From contig NZ_CP060412.1 of assembly GCF_014297575.1 (NCBI RefSeq), positions 1 to 64,000 on the forward strand: 64,000 nt of DNA. The letters are read 5' to 3'. The notes beneath the pieces are model-generated. The model was given only the letters and a program-made list of their open reading frames with translations. It had not been told where the DNA came from and searched no databases. Made by a program: the position numbers and the translations under genes. How positions within the stretch are numbered: the stretch's first letter is position 1; each line of letters starts with the position of its first letter. Below are positions 9,191 through 19,466 of the stretch, piece by piece. Source of the stretch: Dyella telluris (GTDB taxonomy: Bacteria > Pseudomonadota > Gammaproteobacteria > Xanthomonadales > Rhodanobacteraceae).

Positions 9191-11485
9191 TCAGAAACTG
9201 AAGTTGGCCGTGAGCATACCCACCCGACCCGGGGCCACCGACGCGTAATGTGCGGCATAGGCCTTGTCGAAGTAGTAGCGGTTCGCAAGGTTCTGCACAT
9301 TGAGCTGCAGCGACAGATGCGGGTTCACGACGTAGGACACCATGGCATCAAAACGGGTGTACGACGGCACCCACTTGGTGTTCGCCGTGTTGCCGAACAC
9401 CTTGTCCTGGTAATAGGCGCCTCCGCCCACCGTCCACTGCGAGGTGATGGCATAGGTGGTCCACAGGATGAAGCTGTTCTTCGGCGTATTGGGGAACACG
9501 TTGCCCTGACTGGCCGCGTCGCCCGGTCCGGTCTTCACCAGCTCGCTGTCCAGATAGGTGTAGCCGCCATACACGTTCCAGCGCTCGGTGACCTGGCCAC
9601 TGAAACCGAGCTCCACGCCATCCACGCGCTGCTCGCCTGCATTGATCTGCGGGCTGCCGCGACCACCCGTTGCCACGCGCGCATTGGTCTTCTCGCTGCG
9701 GAACACTGCCGCCGTCAGCGACAGACGCTGACCCAGCACATCCCACTTGGTACCCAGCTCGATATTGCGGCTGCTTTCGGGCTTGAGGTCTTCGTTGGTC
9801 ACCGCCAGGCCATCCGCGCCATCACCGGCGTCCACGCCCGGCGGATTGGACGACGTGCCCCACGACACATAGATGCTGCCGTTGGCCGCCGGCTTGTAGA
9901 CCAGGCCCAGCTGGTAGTTCCAGAAGCTGGAATCGTTGCTGAGGCGGGCCACCGCGCCGGTGGTGGTCGTGGTGGCCGTGGAACGCGTGCTGTAGCTGTC
10001 GAAACGCAGGCCACCATTGAGCGACCACTGCGGATTGAACGTCACCGTGTCGAAGGCCCAGGCCGAACGCGTGTCAGTGACGATGCGCGTGGGATTCTGC
10101 CCGCCGATGATCGCGCCGGTGAAGGGGTCGTTCGGCGTGGGGTTCTGCGCGCTGGTGCACCAGTAGTTGGACGCTGCACCGATACCGTACTTGCTGCTGC
10201 AGGCGCCGTTGACGATGGAACCGGTGTTATGGGTGTCGCTGGCGTTCTTCGCCGGGTCCACCAGATAGCTGGTGCGGTGGGTCTTCTCGCTGCTCAGCTC
10301 GATGCCGGCGGCCAGGCTGTGCTTCAGCGAGCCGGTTTCGAACTCGCCGGTGAGGTCGGTCTGGTTGGTGAGGTTGGTGGTGTTGCTGTCGCGGTTGTTG
10401 TTGCGGCGCCAAATGCCGCCATTCAACAGGAAGTTGCCCTGGCTGTCGTCTGGCTGCGTCCAGATGTAATCGTTGGTGGAGCGCCCATACACCGTGGTAT
10501 TGCGCAGCAGCCAGCCGTCACCGAAATCATGTTTGAGCAGGATGGTGCCGACGTCGTTGCTCTGCTTCTGGTAATCGCGGGCCAGCCAACCGTAATAGGT
10601 ACCGCGCGGCACCGAATACGGGCGACCGTCGCCATTGAGGCTCGCGTACGGGCTCGTGGCGGCAAACGGGTTGTTGTACGGAATGCCACTGTCCGGCGTG
10701 TCGTCACTCTGCAGGTGGTAGTAGCTCAGCGTGACGCTGGTCGCCGAATGCAGACCGAAGGTGACCGATGGCGCGATGCCCCAGCGCGACATGTCCGGAC
10801 CGTTGCGCCCCGGCACGTCGTTGCTGTGTCCCATCACGTTGAGGCGGATGGCCGTGTCGGCGCCAACCAACTGATTCCAGTCGACCGTGCCGCGGTAGTA
10901 GTTGTCAGTGCCCATCCCGGCCGAGGCGCGCACGAAGTTGGTGGCCGTGGGCATCTTGGTCACCAGGTTTACGCTGCCGCCCACACCGCCTCGGCCGGTA
11001 TAGGCCGAGCTCGGGCCCTTCATCACCTCGACCTGCTCGATGTCGAAGATCTCGCGCGACTGCGAGCCGGAGCTGCGCACGCCGTCGATGAACACCGAGC
11101 TCTCCGAATCGAAGCCACGGATGATCGGGCGGTCGCCGTTCGGGTTGCCGCCCTCGCCCGCGCCGAAGGTGATGCCCGGCACCTGGCGCAGCACGTCGAG
11201 CAGCGAAGTGGCCGCAGTCTGCTGGATCACCTGCTGCGGCACCACGGTGACCGAGCGCGGCGTGTCCAGCAGCGGCGCGGTGAACTTGGGCGAGGTGGTG
11301 TTGACCACGGTGGAACGCACTTTGACGCCGTCCAGGTTCTGGGCGTCCTGCGGGTCGGCCTTGCTATCGGCGGGCGCGTCGGCGGCGGCCATGGCCGAGG
11401 TCGACACCAGTGCCAGCCCAAGGGCGCTGGCCATCAGGCGCACCGGCGGGTGGGCCGAGGAGGAAACAAAGGGCTTGGAGGTCAT
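9191..11485 (-). CDS. TonB-dependent siderophore receptor (Fiu/PiuA-like)
   Basis: This is a 764-residue outer-membrane receptor. A signal peptide ends near STSAMA. The plug domain follows, with TPRSVTVVPQQVIQQ, DVLRQVPGITFGAGEGGN and IEQVEVMKGPSSAYTGRGG, and then a 22-strand barrel ending in the aromatic residue of MLTANFSF. These are signatures of the ferric catecholate receptor group. ATG 11485 has AAGGA at good spacing; the frame is open to 11587. A strong Fur box lies about 130 bases upstream, so iron repression is expected. It heads the receptor-hydroxylase-Sel1 operon. Confidence 0.93.
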   Translation of the reverse strand: MTSKPFVSSSAHPPVRLMASALGLALVSTSAMAAADAPADSKADPQDAQNLDGVKVRSTVVNTTSPKFTAPLLDTPRSVTVVPQQVIQQTAATSLLDVLRQVPGITFGAGEGGNPNGDRPIIRGFDSESSVFIDGVRSSGSQSREIFDIEQVEVMKGPSSAYTGRGGVGGSVNLVTKMPTATNFVRASAGMGTDNYYRGTVDWNQLVGADTAIRLNVMGHSNDVPGRNGPDMSRWGIAPSVTFGLHSATSVTLSYYHLQSDDTPDSGIPYNNPFAATSPYASLNGDGRPYSVPRGTYYGWLARDYQKQSNDVGTILLKHDFGDGWLLRNTTVYGRSTNDYIWTQPDDSQGNFLLNGGIWRRNNNRDSNTTNLTNQTDLTGEFETGSLKHSLAAGIELSSEKTHRTSYLVDPAKNASDTHNTGSIVNGACSSKYGIGAASNYWCTSAQNPTPNDPFTGAIIGGQNPTRIVTDTRSAWAFDTVTFNPQWSLNGGLRFDSYSTRSTATTTTTGAVARLSNDSSFWNYQLGLVYKPAANGSIYVSWGTSSNPPGVDAGDGADGLAVTNEDLKPESSRNIELGTKWDVLGQRLSLTAAVFRSEKTNARVATGGRGSPQINAGEQRVDGVELGFSGQVTERWNVYGGYTYLDSELVKTGPGDAASQGNVFPNTPKNSFILWTTYAITSQWTVGGGAYYQDKVFGNTANTKWVPSYTRFDAMVSYVVNPHLSLQLNVQNLANRYYFDKAYAAHYASVAPGRVGMLTANFSF

Positions 11486-11615
11486 GCTCGATCCTTCGCG
11501 CAGGCGAACACCGGCCGCCCCGGATCTGGGCAGCCATTCACCATGGGGTTGAGGGGGAAACCTGGGAGCGCGTGGCCGGGGGCCCACACGCTTCGCATGA
11601 AATTACGGTAACAAT

Positions 11616-11634
11616 ATTGAGAATGATTCGCAAT
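11616..11634. promoter_or_regulatory. Fur box
   Basis: The 19 bases ATTGAGAATGATTCGCAAT form a palindrome, ATTG-GAAT/ATTC-CAAT around a central G. By eye, the inner 15 bases agree with the Fur consensus TGATAATNATTATCA at about 12 of 14 defined positions. The site lies upstream of the TonB receptor start at 11485, where an iron-responsive promoter is expected. Confidence 0.75.
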
Positions 11635-11984
11635 ACTGCTGTTGGATGGCAGTTTGCCCAGCTACTCCCGACATGCGCGAGGAGTGGATCAACGGCCCTC
11701 TCCGGCCGCCTGCATCGACTCGAAATTTTGCAGCTCGCCCGCAACCACTGCGTCCGCCGGGTGCAACGGCTCACATTCCCGCATACGCCATCCGGCAAGC
11801 ATCCTCTGGCCTAGCGGAATTCCCTGATGACCCTGCTAGCCTTGCGCCGCCTGCAACCGGTTCGCACATTCGCACGCGTCTATGCACGCTTGCATTCATC
11901 CGAGGGCATGTAACGTCGCACGGGCTCGATCGATCCATCGATACCCTGCGGGTCTAGCCTCGCCATCAACAGTGGAAGAACGGC
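11635..11984. other. Intergenic region between iron operon and EPS locus
   Basis: This stretch (about 500 bases with the receptor leader) separates the divergent iron receptor and nucleotide-sugar dehydrogenase genes. Apart from the Fur box I see no convincing gene. Short frames here lack ribosome sites and family features. The promoter for the + strand EPS genes must lie here, but I could not identify a persuasive -35/-10 or sigma-54 element. Confidence 0.5.
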
Positions 11985-13262
<1,278 letters not shown>

Positions 13263-13333
13263 GAGCCAGCTCAATGTCTCCCCGTAGCCCGCGCTGCTCA
13301 ACCCCATGGAACAGGCTCTAAGGAAATAGCGTC

Positions 13334-14344
13334 ATGAAAGTGTTGGTCACCGGTACGGCAGGCTTCATCGGTTCGCACGTCGCCCAGCGCCTGCTGGCGC
13401 GCGGCGACGAAGTGGTGGGCCTGGACAGCCTCAACGACTACTACGACGTCACCCTGAAGAAAGCGCGCCTGGCGCGCTTCGCGGACAACCCGGGCTACAC
13501 CCACATCCACGCCGACCTCGCTGACCGCGCGGCCATGGAGCAAGCCTTTGCCGAGCACCGCCCGCAGCGCGTGGTGCACCTTGCGGCGCAGGCGGGCGTG
13601 CGCTATGCCGCGCAGAATCCGCACGTGTACACCAGCAGCAACGTCACCGGCTTCCTGCATGTGCTGGAAGGTTGCCGCCATCACGGTGTTGAACACCTGG
13701 TGTTCGCCTCCACCAGTTCGGTCTATGGCGCCAACACCGCCATGCCCTTCTCCGAACACAAGTCGGCCGAACATCCGCTCACGCTGTACGCGGCCACCAA
13801 GAAGGCCAACGAACAGATGGCGCACAGTTATGCGCATCTGTACGGCATTCCGTGCACCGGCCTGCGCTTCTTCACCGTGTATGGCCCCTGGGGCCGGCCG
13901 GACATGGCGCTGTTCCTGTTCACGCGCGCCATTCTCGCCGGCGAACCCATCCGCGTGTTCAACCACGGCAAGCACAAACGCAGCTTCACCTACGTGGACG
14001 ACATCGTCGAAGGCGTGATCCGCACGCTGGACAAGGTGCCGCCCATCAACGTCGACTGGGACAGCAACCAGCCCGACCCGGCCACCAGCGGCGTTGCACC
14101 CTATCGGCTGTTCAACATAGGCAACGAGCGGCCGGTGGAACTGCTCACGTACATCGAAGTGCTCGAAGCCTGCCTGGGCCGCAAGGCCATCATGGAACTG
14201 CTGCCGCTGCAGCCGGGTGACGTGCCCGACACCGAAGCGGATGTAACCGACCTGATACAGGCCGTTGGCTATAGGCCGCAGGTGTCGGTAGAAACTGGCG
14301 TGGACAACTTTGTACGCTGGTACAAGGAGTACTACCGCGTGTGA
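13334..14344 (+). CDS. UDP-uronate 4-epimerase (extended SDR; GlcA/GlcNAcA epimerase type)
   Basis: This 336-residue extended short-chain dehydrogenase converts a UDP-gluco-uronate into its galacto form. Visible features are the NAD-binding motif [11 protein letters not shown], substrate-family residues [11 protein letters not shown], the catalytic serines in FASTSSVYG, the YAATKKANE active-site Tyr-Lys pair, and [14 protein letters not shown], typical of the CapI/LspL/WbnF branch. With the upstream dehydrogenase it forms a two-step route to UDP-galacturonate or UDP-GalNAcA. Seventy bases separate the two genes. The exact sugar is not determined. Confidence 0.88.
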   Translation: MKVLVTGTAGFIGSHVAQRLLARGDEVVGLDSLNDYYDVTLKKARLARFADNPGYTHIHADLADRAAMEQAFAEHRPQRVVHLAAQAGVRYAAQNPHVYTSSNVTGFLHVLEGCRHHGVEHLVFASTSSVYGANTAMPFSEHKSAEHPLTLYAATKKANEQMAHSYAHLYGIPCTGLRFFTVYGPWGRPDMALFLFTRAILAGEPIRVFNHGKHKRSFTYVDDIVEGVIRTLDKVPPINVDWDSNQPDPATSGVAPYRLFNIGNERPVELLTYIEVLEACLGRKAIMELLPLQPGDVPDTEADVTDLIQAVGYRPQVSVETGVDNFVRWYKEYYRV

Positions 14345-14445
14345 TCACCCAGGCCACCCCTAGTCCCTAGCGACTGTGCGCTGCGCCGCGGACCTGATCC
14401 ACGACCGAGAGGGCAGTACGCGACGTGGGTCACTAGGGGATTGGC

Positions 14446-16107
14446 GTGATCATCGACTACTTGGATGGAGCGCATCCGGAGGATGTGGAGGCCGACCTGT
14501 GCATCATCGGTGCCGGCGCGGCCGGCATCGCCATCGCGCACAGTTTCATCGGCACACAGGTGCAGGTCTGCCTGCTTGAAAGCGGCGGACTGGGTGGCGA
14601 ACAACGCAACCAGGCCCTGTATGAAGGCAGTTCGGCGGGTCATGTCGATTTTGATCCCGGCACGTCACGCATGCGCGTGTTCGGCGGCAGCTGCAACCTG
14701 TGGGGTGGCGGCTGCATTCCACTGGGTCGCGACGACCTCAAGCCACGTGACTGGGTGCCGCACAGCGGCTGGCCCATAGGCTTCACCGACCTTGAGCCCT
14801 ACTACGCACGCGCCCGTGCGTTCTGCCAGCTGGGCGACATCGCCTTTACCGAAGGCACCTTCACCGCGCCCACCGCGCGACCGGTGCTTCCGTTTGACGA
14901 CGACAAGCTGATCAATCCGCTCTTCGCGCGCTGCGCGATCCTGTTTGGCAATGCCTATCGCGACGTGCTTGATCACGCCGACAACGTCAAGGTTCTGCTG
15001 CACGCCAACCTGCTTGAACTGCTGCCCACGCCCGATGGCCAGCATGTGCGCGAAGCCATCATCGGCTCGCTCGGCGGCCATCGCGGGCGCATCCGCGCGC
15101 GCCAATACGTGCTCGCCTCCGGTGGCATCGAGAATGCGCGCCTGTTGCTGCTGTCCAACTCCGTCGTGAGCGAGGGCCTCGGCAACCAGCGCGATGTGGT
15201 CGGCCGTTATTTCATGGACCATCCCAGCGGCACGCTGGGCACGCTGACCGCCGACGAGTCCCATCGCGTCACGCGCCCCTACGAGCGCCTGCACGGCAAG
15301 AACGCGCCGATGTCTTTTCCCGAGATCGCGCTGTCGCCGGAGTACCAGCGCTCGCAGCGCGTGCTCAACGGCCGGGTGCATCCCTTCGGCGTCGAAGGCC
15401 CGTTGCCGCGTGGCATCCGCGCCTTGCGCGAATTGCGCACCGCCATGCGCAAGACCGTGCAGGATGAGAATGCGCTGCTTGAAGCGCGCCTGTCCGAAGC
15501 CCTGCGCAATGCGCCGCTGGGAGAAGTCATCACCGCACCCAGCAGCGTCGGACTGACCGCGCTCAAGCTGGGGCTTGGCATCGGCGACATCGCCAGGGCC
15601 GTGGTGCACAAGCTGGGCGATCGTCCGGTGGTGCGCAACAGCCACGTGGAACTGGTGGGCTACTTCGAACAGGCGCCCAACCCCGACAGCCGCGTCACGC
15701 TGGGCGACGACACCGACGCCCTGGGGCAGCGCAAGGTCTGCGTGGACTGGCGCCTTACGGAGCTGGATCATCACACCCATCGCAGCTCGGCGCAGCTATT
15801 CGGCAACGAACTGGCGCGCTCCTGCAACGGCCATTTCACCCTCGCGCCGTGGCTGACCAACATCGGCGATGCCAAACCCGAGATCCACGGCACGGCCCAT
15901 CACATCGGCACCACGCGCATGTCGGATGATCCGGCACTGGGCGTGGTGGATCGCGACTGCAAGGTGCATGGCATGGACAACCTGCACATTGCCGGAAGCT
16001 CCGTATTCCCGACCGGCGGCTGGGCCTTCCCCACCTTCACCATCGTCGCCCTCAGCCTGCGCCTTGCCGACGAGCTGCGCGCATTGCTGATGGCCGGATT
16101 CCTGTAG
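14446..16107 (+). CDS. GMC-family FAD-dependent oxidoreductase
   Basis: The product is 553 residues, usual for the family. The FAD-binding motif is CIIGAGAAGIAIA (about residues 17-29), followed by VFGGSCNLWGGG. The C-terminal GMC domain carries HHIGTTRMSDDP and NLHIAGSSVFPTGGWAFPT, holding the catalytic His region and flavin contacts. Family members oxidise alcohols or sugars. The start is GTG 14446 with AGGGG seven bases upstream. Placed between sugar-nucleotide genes and the phosphopantetheinyl transferase, it may oxidise a sugar hydroxyl or a precursor of the peptide/polyketide. Its substrate is unknown. Confidence 0.87.
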   Translation: MIIDYLDGAHPEDVEADLCIIGAGAAGIAIAHSFIGTQVQVCLLESGGLGGEQRNQALYEGSSAGHVDFDPGTSRMRVFGGSCNLWGGGCIPLGRDDLKPRDWVPHSGWPIGFTDLEPYYARARAFCQLGDIAFTEGTFTAPTARPVLPFDDDKLINPLFARCAILFGNAYRDVLDHADNVKVLLHANLLELLPTPDGQHVREAIIGSLGGHRGRIRARQYVLASGGIENARLLLLSNSVVSEGLGNQRDVVGRYFMDHPSGTLGTLTADESHRVTRPYERLHGKNAPMSFPEIALSPEYQRSQRVLNGRVHPFGVEGPLPRGIRALRELRTAMRKTVQDENALLEARLSEALRNAPLGEVITAPSSVGLTALKLGLGIGDIARAVVHKLGDRPVVRNSHVELVGYFEQAPNPDSRVTLGDDTDALGQRKVCVDWRLTELDHHTHRSSAQLFGNELARSCNGHFTLAPWLTNIGDAKPEIHGTAHHIGTTRMSDDPALGVVDRDCKVHGMDNLHIAGSSVFPTGGWAFPTFTIVALSLRLADELRALLMAGFL

Positions 16108-16121
16108 CAAGAGGCAATGGA

Positions 16122-16877
16122 ATGCACGCAGCCATGCTCCAGCAGGCAAGCTTTTCCCGCTTTACCCACCGCGTCGCGGCTGCCTTGCGCGCCTGCGGCT
16201 TTGTTGCACCCACCGACCACGAGGCGCGCGTGGTGGTGTTCGACAGCACGCCATGGTGGCCGCTGCTGGACGAAGCGGCGGACCTGCTTTCGCCGCAGGA
16301 GGCCTCACGCGCCGCCCGCTTCCGCCATGCACTCGACCACCACACCTACACCATTGCCCATGCCTTCTGGCGCGTGGCGCTGGGCATAACCCTGGATGCC
16401 GATCCCGCGGCCGTGCAGCTGGCGCGCTCGCCGGAGGGCCAACCCCTGCTGCCCGGCAGCGGCCTGGCAACCAGCCTCAGCCACAGCGGCACCATGGTGG
16501 CCATCGCCATAGCGCGGGGCGCGGCCATCGGCGTGGATATCGAAGGCCTCCCGTCGCGCGTGCACCTGCAGGACATTGCCAGCGTACTGTGCGCACCCGA
16601 CGAAGCTGCCGCCATGGCCTTGCTGGATGGCAACGCCCGCACGCGCGCCCTGCTGGACCTGTGGACGCGCAAGGAAGCGCTGCTCAAGGCGTTTGGTGTA
16701 GGCCTGCGCGTGCCACCGGCAAGCATCGAGGCGGACCATGGGCGCCTCATCGAACCGCCTGCCGTCGCTGCTGAGACCAGTGCGTGCCGTGTGTTTCCGC
16801 TGGCCATGCCGGTGGGCTGGCTGGGTTCGCTGGCGCTGGCCGTGGATATCGAACGGCACACGCTGCACCACGTCTGA
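16122..16877 (+). CDS. 4'-phosphopantetheinyl transferase, Sfp-type
   Basis: This enzyme moves phosphopantetheine from CoA to the conserved serine of carrier proteins, turning apo-NRPS/PKS into holo-enzymes. The product is 251 residues, the usual Sfp-type size. The magnesium/CoA motifs are visible: SLSHSGTMVAIA, AAIGVDIEG, and WTRKEALLKAFGVGL near residues 184-198. It starts 15 bases after the GMC gene on the same strand and lies 4 kb before the assembly-line genes, so it is the obvious activating enzyme for the four carrier domains there. Confidence 0.9.
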   Translation: MHAAMLQQASFSRFTHRVAAALRACGFVAPTDHEARVVVFDSTPWWPLLDEAADLLSPQEASRAARFRHALDHHTYTIAHAFWRVALGITLDADPAAVQLARSPEGQPLLPGSGLATSLSHSGTMVAIAIARGAAIGVDIEGLPSRVHLQDIASVLCAPDEAAAMALLDGNARTRALLDLWTRKEALLKAFGVGLRVPPASIEADHGRLIEPPAVAAETSACRVFPLAMPVGWLGSLALAVDIERHTLHHV

Positions 16878-17059
16878 CCTTTCGCGCGCACCGCGTGCGC
16901 GATGCGCCGGCTGACCATCCGGATGTAACACGCCTGAGACAGCCGAACAGACTGTGCCTTCGGTCCTCCGTAAGTTGCATCGACACACGCGAAGGCTCGG
17001 CGATAGCCTCTCTTACGGTCATTGGACATGACCGCATTAGGGGAAGTAAGGGGGATCGG

Positions 17060-18460
17060 ATGCTTCGTTTTCTTCGTCGACAGTCCATGCGCTGGCTTAT
17101 GTTGCTCGGCTTCTGCGAGCTCGTACTGCTTGCCCTGTCACTGACGCTCGCCACCTATATTCGCTACGCCTACAACCCGGACCAGCTGGCCGAGTTCAGC
17201 GCGCACCTGCCGGAGCGTTCGCTCATCTTCGCCACGATCATCATGATCGGCATGATCGCGCTGGGCCAGTATCAGGCGCATATCCGCATGACGCGTTTTG
17301 GCCTGGTCGCGCGCCAGTTCGTTGCTTTCGTGCTGGGCGGCGTGCTGCTGGTGATCGGCTACTACGTGATACCGCAGGCCTATGTCGGCCGCGGCGTGCT
17401 GGCCATCGCGCTGGCCCTGGGCTTTGCCCTGGTGTTCGGCGTACGCACGCTGTTCCTGCAACTGGTAGAGGTCGACGCGCTGAAGCGCCGCGTGCTGATC
17501 CTGGGCGCCGGCAACCGGGCGGCGCAGATCCACAACCAGATGCGTCGCCGCACCGACCGTCGCGGGTTCTTCGTGGTGGGTTATGTGCCGCGGGCCAACG
17601 AAACGGTGGCCGTACCCGACGATCACCTGATCCACACGCATTTGCCGCTGCACGTGCTGGTGCAGCGCGAGCAGATCGACGAAGTGGTGGTGGGTGTGGA
17701 CGACCGTCGCGGCCACCTGCCGATGGACGACCTGCTCGAATGCCGCCAGATGGGCATCGCCATTACCGACCTCACCTCGTTCTTCGAGCGCGAGTCCGGT
17801 CGCCTGCAGCTGACCATTCTCGATCCGTCCTGGCTGGTGTTCTCGGGTGGATTCAACGCCACACCGCTGCGCCAGCTGAGCAAGCGCTGTTTCGACCTGG
17901 GCGCGGCGACCCTGCTGTTGCTGGTGTGCTGGCCGCTGATGCTGCTGGAAGTGCTGGCCATCCGCATCGAATCCGGTGCTGGCCAGCCCATTCTTTATCG
18001 CCAGGAGCGCGTGGGCGCACACGGGCGCACCTTCCTCCTGCTGAAATTCCGCAGCATGCGCACCGATGCCGAACGCGATGGCGTGGCGCGCTGGGCATCC
18101 AAGAACGACGACCGTGTCACCCATGTCGGCCGCATCAGCCGCAAGCTGCGCATCGACGAACTGCCGCAGCTCTGGAACGTACTGAAGGGCGACATGAGCA
18201 TCGTCGGCCCGCGGCCGGAGCGCCCCCAGTTCGTGGCCGACCTGGCCACGCAGATCCGCTACTACAGCCTGCGTCATTGCCTGAAACCCGGCCTCGCCGG
18301 CTGGGCACAGTTGAGCTATCCCTACGGTGCCACCGTCGAGGAAGCGGCCGAGAAGCTCAAATACGACCTGTTCTACGTGAAGAACCACAACCTCATGCTG
18401 GACATGCTCATCCTGATCCAGACGGTGGAAGTGGTGTTGTTCGGCCGCGGAGCGCGTTGA
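17060..18460 (+). CDS. EPS priming sugar transferase (EpsB_2/WcaJ-like polyprenyl-phosphate glycosyl-1-phosphate transferase)
   Basis: This inner-membrane enzyme starts the EPS repeat unit by moving a sugar-1-phosphate to undecaprenyl phosphate. The product is 466 residues. Four to five N-terminal helices come first, then a Rossmann-like CoA-binding-type region (VLILGAGNRAAQIH), then the bacterial sugar transferase domain with KRCFDLGAATLL, LKFRSMRTDAERDG and DELPQLWNVLKGDMSIVGPRPE. The architecture resembles the XrtA/PEP-CTERM-associated priming transferase family. ATG 17060 follows AAGGGGGATCGG; the longer frame to 16784 overlaps the previous gene and was rejected. Confidence 0.9.
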   Translation: MLRFLRRQSMRWLMLLGFCELVLLALSLTLATYIRYAYNPDQLAEFSAHLPERSLIFATIIMIGMIALGQYQAHIRMTRFGLVARQFVAFVLGGVLLVIGYYVIPQAYVGRGVLAIALALGFALVFGVRTLFLQLVEVDALKRRVLILGAGNRAAQIHNQMRRRTDRRGFFVVGYVPRANETVAVPDDHLIHTHLPLHVLVQREQIDEVVVGVDDRRGHLPMDDLLECRQMGIAITDLTSFFERESGRLQLTILDPSWLVFSGGFNATPLRQLSKRCFDLGAATLLLLVCWPLMLLEVLAIRIESGAGQPILYRQERVGAHGRTFLLLKFRSMRTDAERDGVARWASKNDDRVTHVGRISRKLRIDELPQLWNVLKGDMSIVGPRPERPQFVADLATQIRYYSLRHCLKPGLAGWAQLSYPYGATVEEAAEKLKYDLFYVKNHNLMLDMLILIQTVEVVLFGRGAR

Positions 18461-18563
18461 TCACGCGTGACCGCACTGGCCGCCGGGTGGTGGAAGCATA
18501 CGACGCGATCCGACCTACCTCGGATCTCCCGCAGCAGCCGCCTGGCGACCAGTGCCGTCATGG

Positions 18564-19298
18564 TCAACGCGCCGGACCGATGGCCGCCACGTGCAGCGGC
18601 CGCAACGGCGATTCGTGCCACTCCACTACCTGATCGTTGTCGAAGCGGATCCAGGATGGTCCGTACTCCCAGATTCGCCCATGCACCGCGTCGGGCTCGC
18701 CTTCGATGTCACGCACATCGTCAGGCGACATGCCCAGGCACAACACTGCACCGGTGGGTGCGGGTTCGCCCAGCATGTTGCCGGCGCCGCGCTGGTCGGG
18801 CGCCTCCGCATCGGCGCTGTCCGGCGTCGAGGTTGGTGAGGTTGGCGAGGACTCATGCCACATCCAGCCCAGCGTCAGCAACGCAACGGCCAGCAACACG
18901 ACCGCCAGCCTGGCGCGCGGACGGTGCCCTGGCGGCGCCACGGTCTCGTGCCAACCATCGGCATGGCCGGCAGGTACCTGTCGGCCGGCGAATGGATCGG
19001 CCGGTTCACGCGTCTCGCCCAGATGCGCGCTCCGCGTTTCCGTCATGCCCGGAGAAGCAACCTGCGGCGCGCCTGGCAGGCGGCCATGGCGGCGATGGAA
19101 GTCCATGGCGGCACCGTATTGCGCCGTGAGTCGTTGCAACCGCGCCGCGGCGCGATCGTCGGCCGGGGCGCCCTGGCGGCGATCCGGATGGAGGGCGGCG
19201 ACGTGCCGGCGATACGCCTGCTTCAACGCATCCAGTTCGCAGCCGGGATCCAGCCCAAGGCGGCGATACAGATCGAGAAAGTCGGTTTCGTGCGTCAT
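18564..19298 (-). CDS. Membrane protein with N-terminal J domain
   Basis: This is a 244-residue protein on the strand opposite to its neighbours. Residues about 6-70 form a DnaJ domain with the HPD signature in AALHPDRRQG. Near residues 135-150 is a single transmembrane helix (LAVVLLAVALLTLGW). The C-terminal ~70 residues, including CLGMSPDDVRDIEGEPDAV, resemble small OmlA/BamE-like or DUF2845-like modules. A J domain implies recruitment of an Hsp70 (DnaK) to a membrane client; the client is unknown. ATG 19298 follows GGGAG. It interrupts the + strand EPS genes, so it may be independent of them. Confidence 0.75.
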   Translation of the reverse strand: MTHETDFLDLYRRLGLDPGCELDALKQAYRRHVAALHPDRRQGAPADDRAAARLQRLTAQYGAAMDFHRRHGRLPGAPQVASPGMTETRSAHLGETREPADPFAGRQVPAGHADGWHETVAPPGHRPRARLAVVLLAVALLTLGWMWHESSPTSPTSTPDSADAEAPDQRGAGNMLGEPAPTGAVLCLGMSPDDVRDIEGEPDAVHGRIWEYGPSWIRFDNDQVVEWHESPLRPLHVAAIGPAR

Positions 19299-19466
19299 CA
19301 GCGCTCCCGGAACCATGCTGCCGAAGCGTCAACCTTGGCCTTGACGCCCCGGGTCAACCCACCGGTACTTCTACATCGTTTGGCCGTCCATTCGATGTGC
19401 GCCGCGAGCTTGACACGGTGCAGACCCAATCACAATATCGCATCAATACGGCAGGAGAATGCACAC

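Noticed and set aside
8936..11611. 891-codon + strand frame opposite the TonB receptor
   Set aside because: His/Arg/Ala-rich translation without domains; the receptor on the other strand has signal peptide, plug and barrel motifs.
14357..14439. Inverted repeat CCCCTAGT ... ACTAGGGG upstream of the GMC gene
   Set aside because: Only 8 bases per arm and 67 bases apart; the right arm overlaps the ribosome site. Too weak to call an operator without conservation data.
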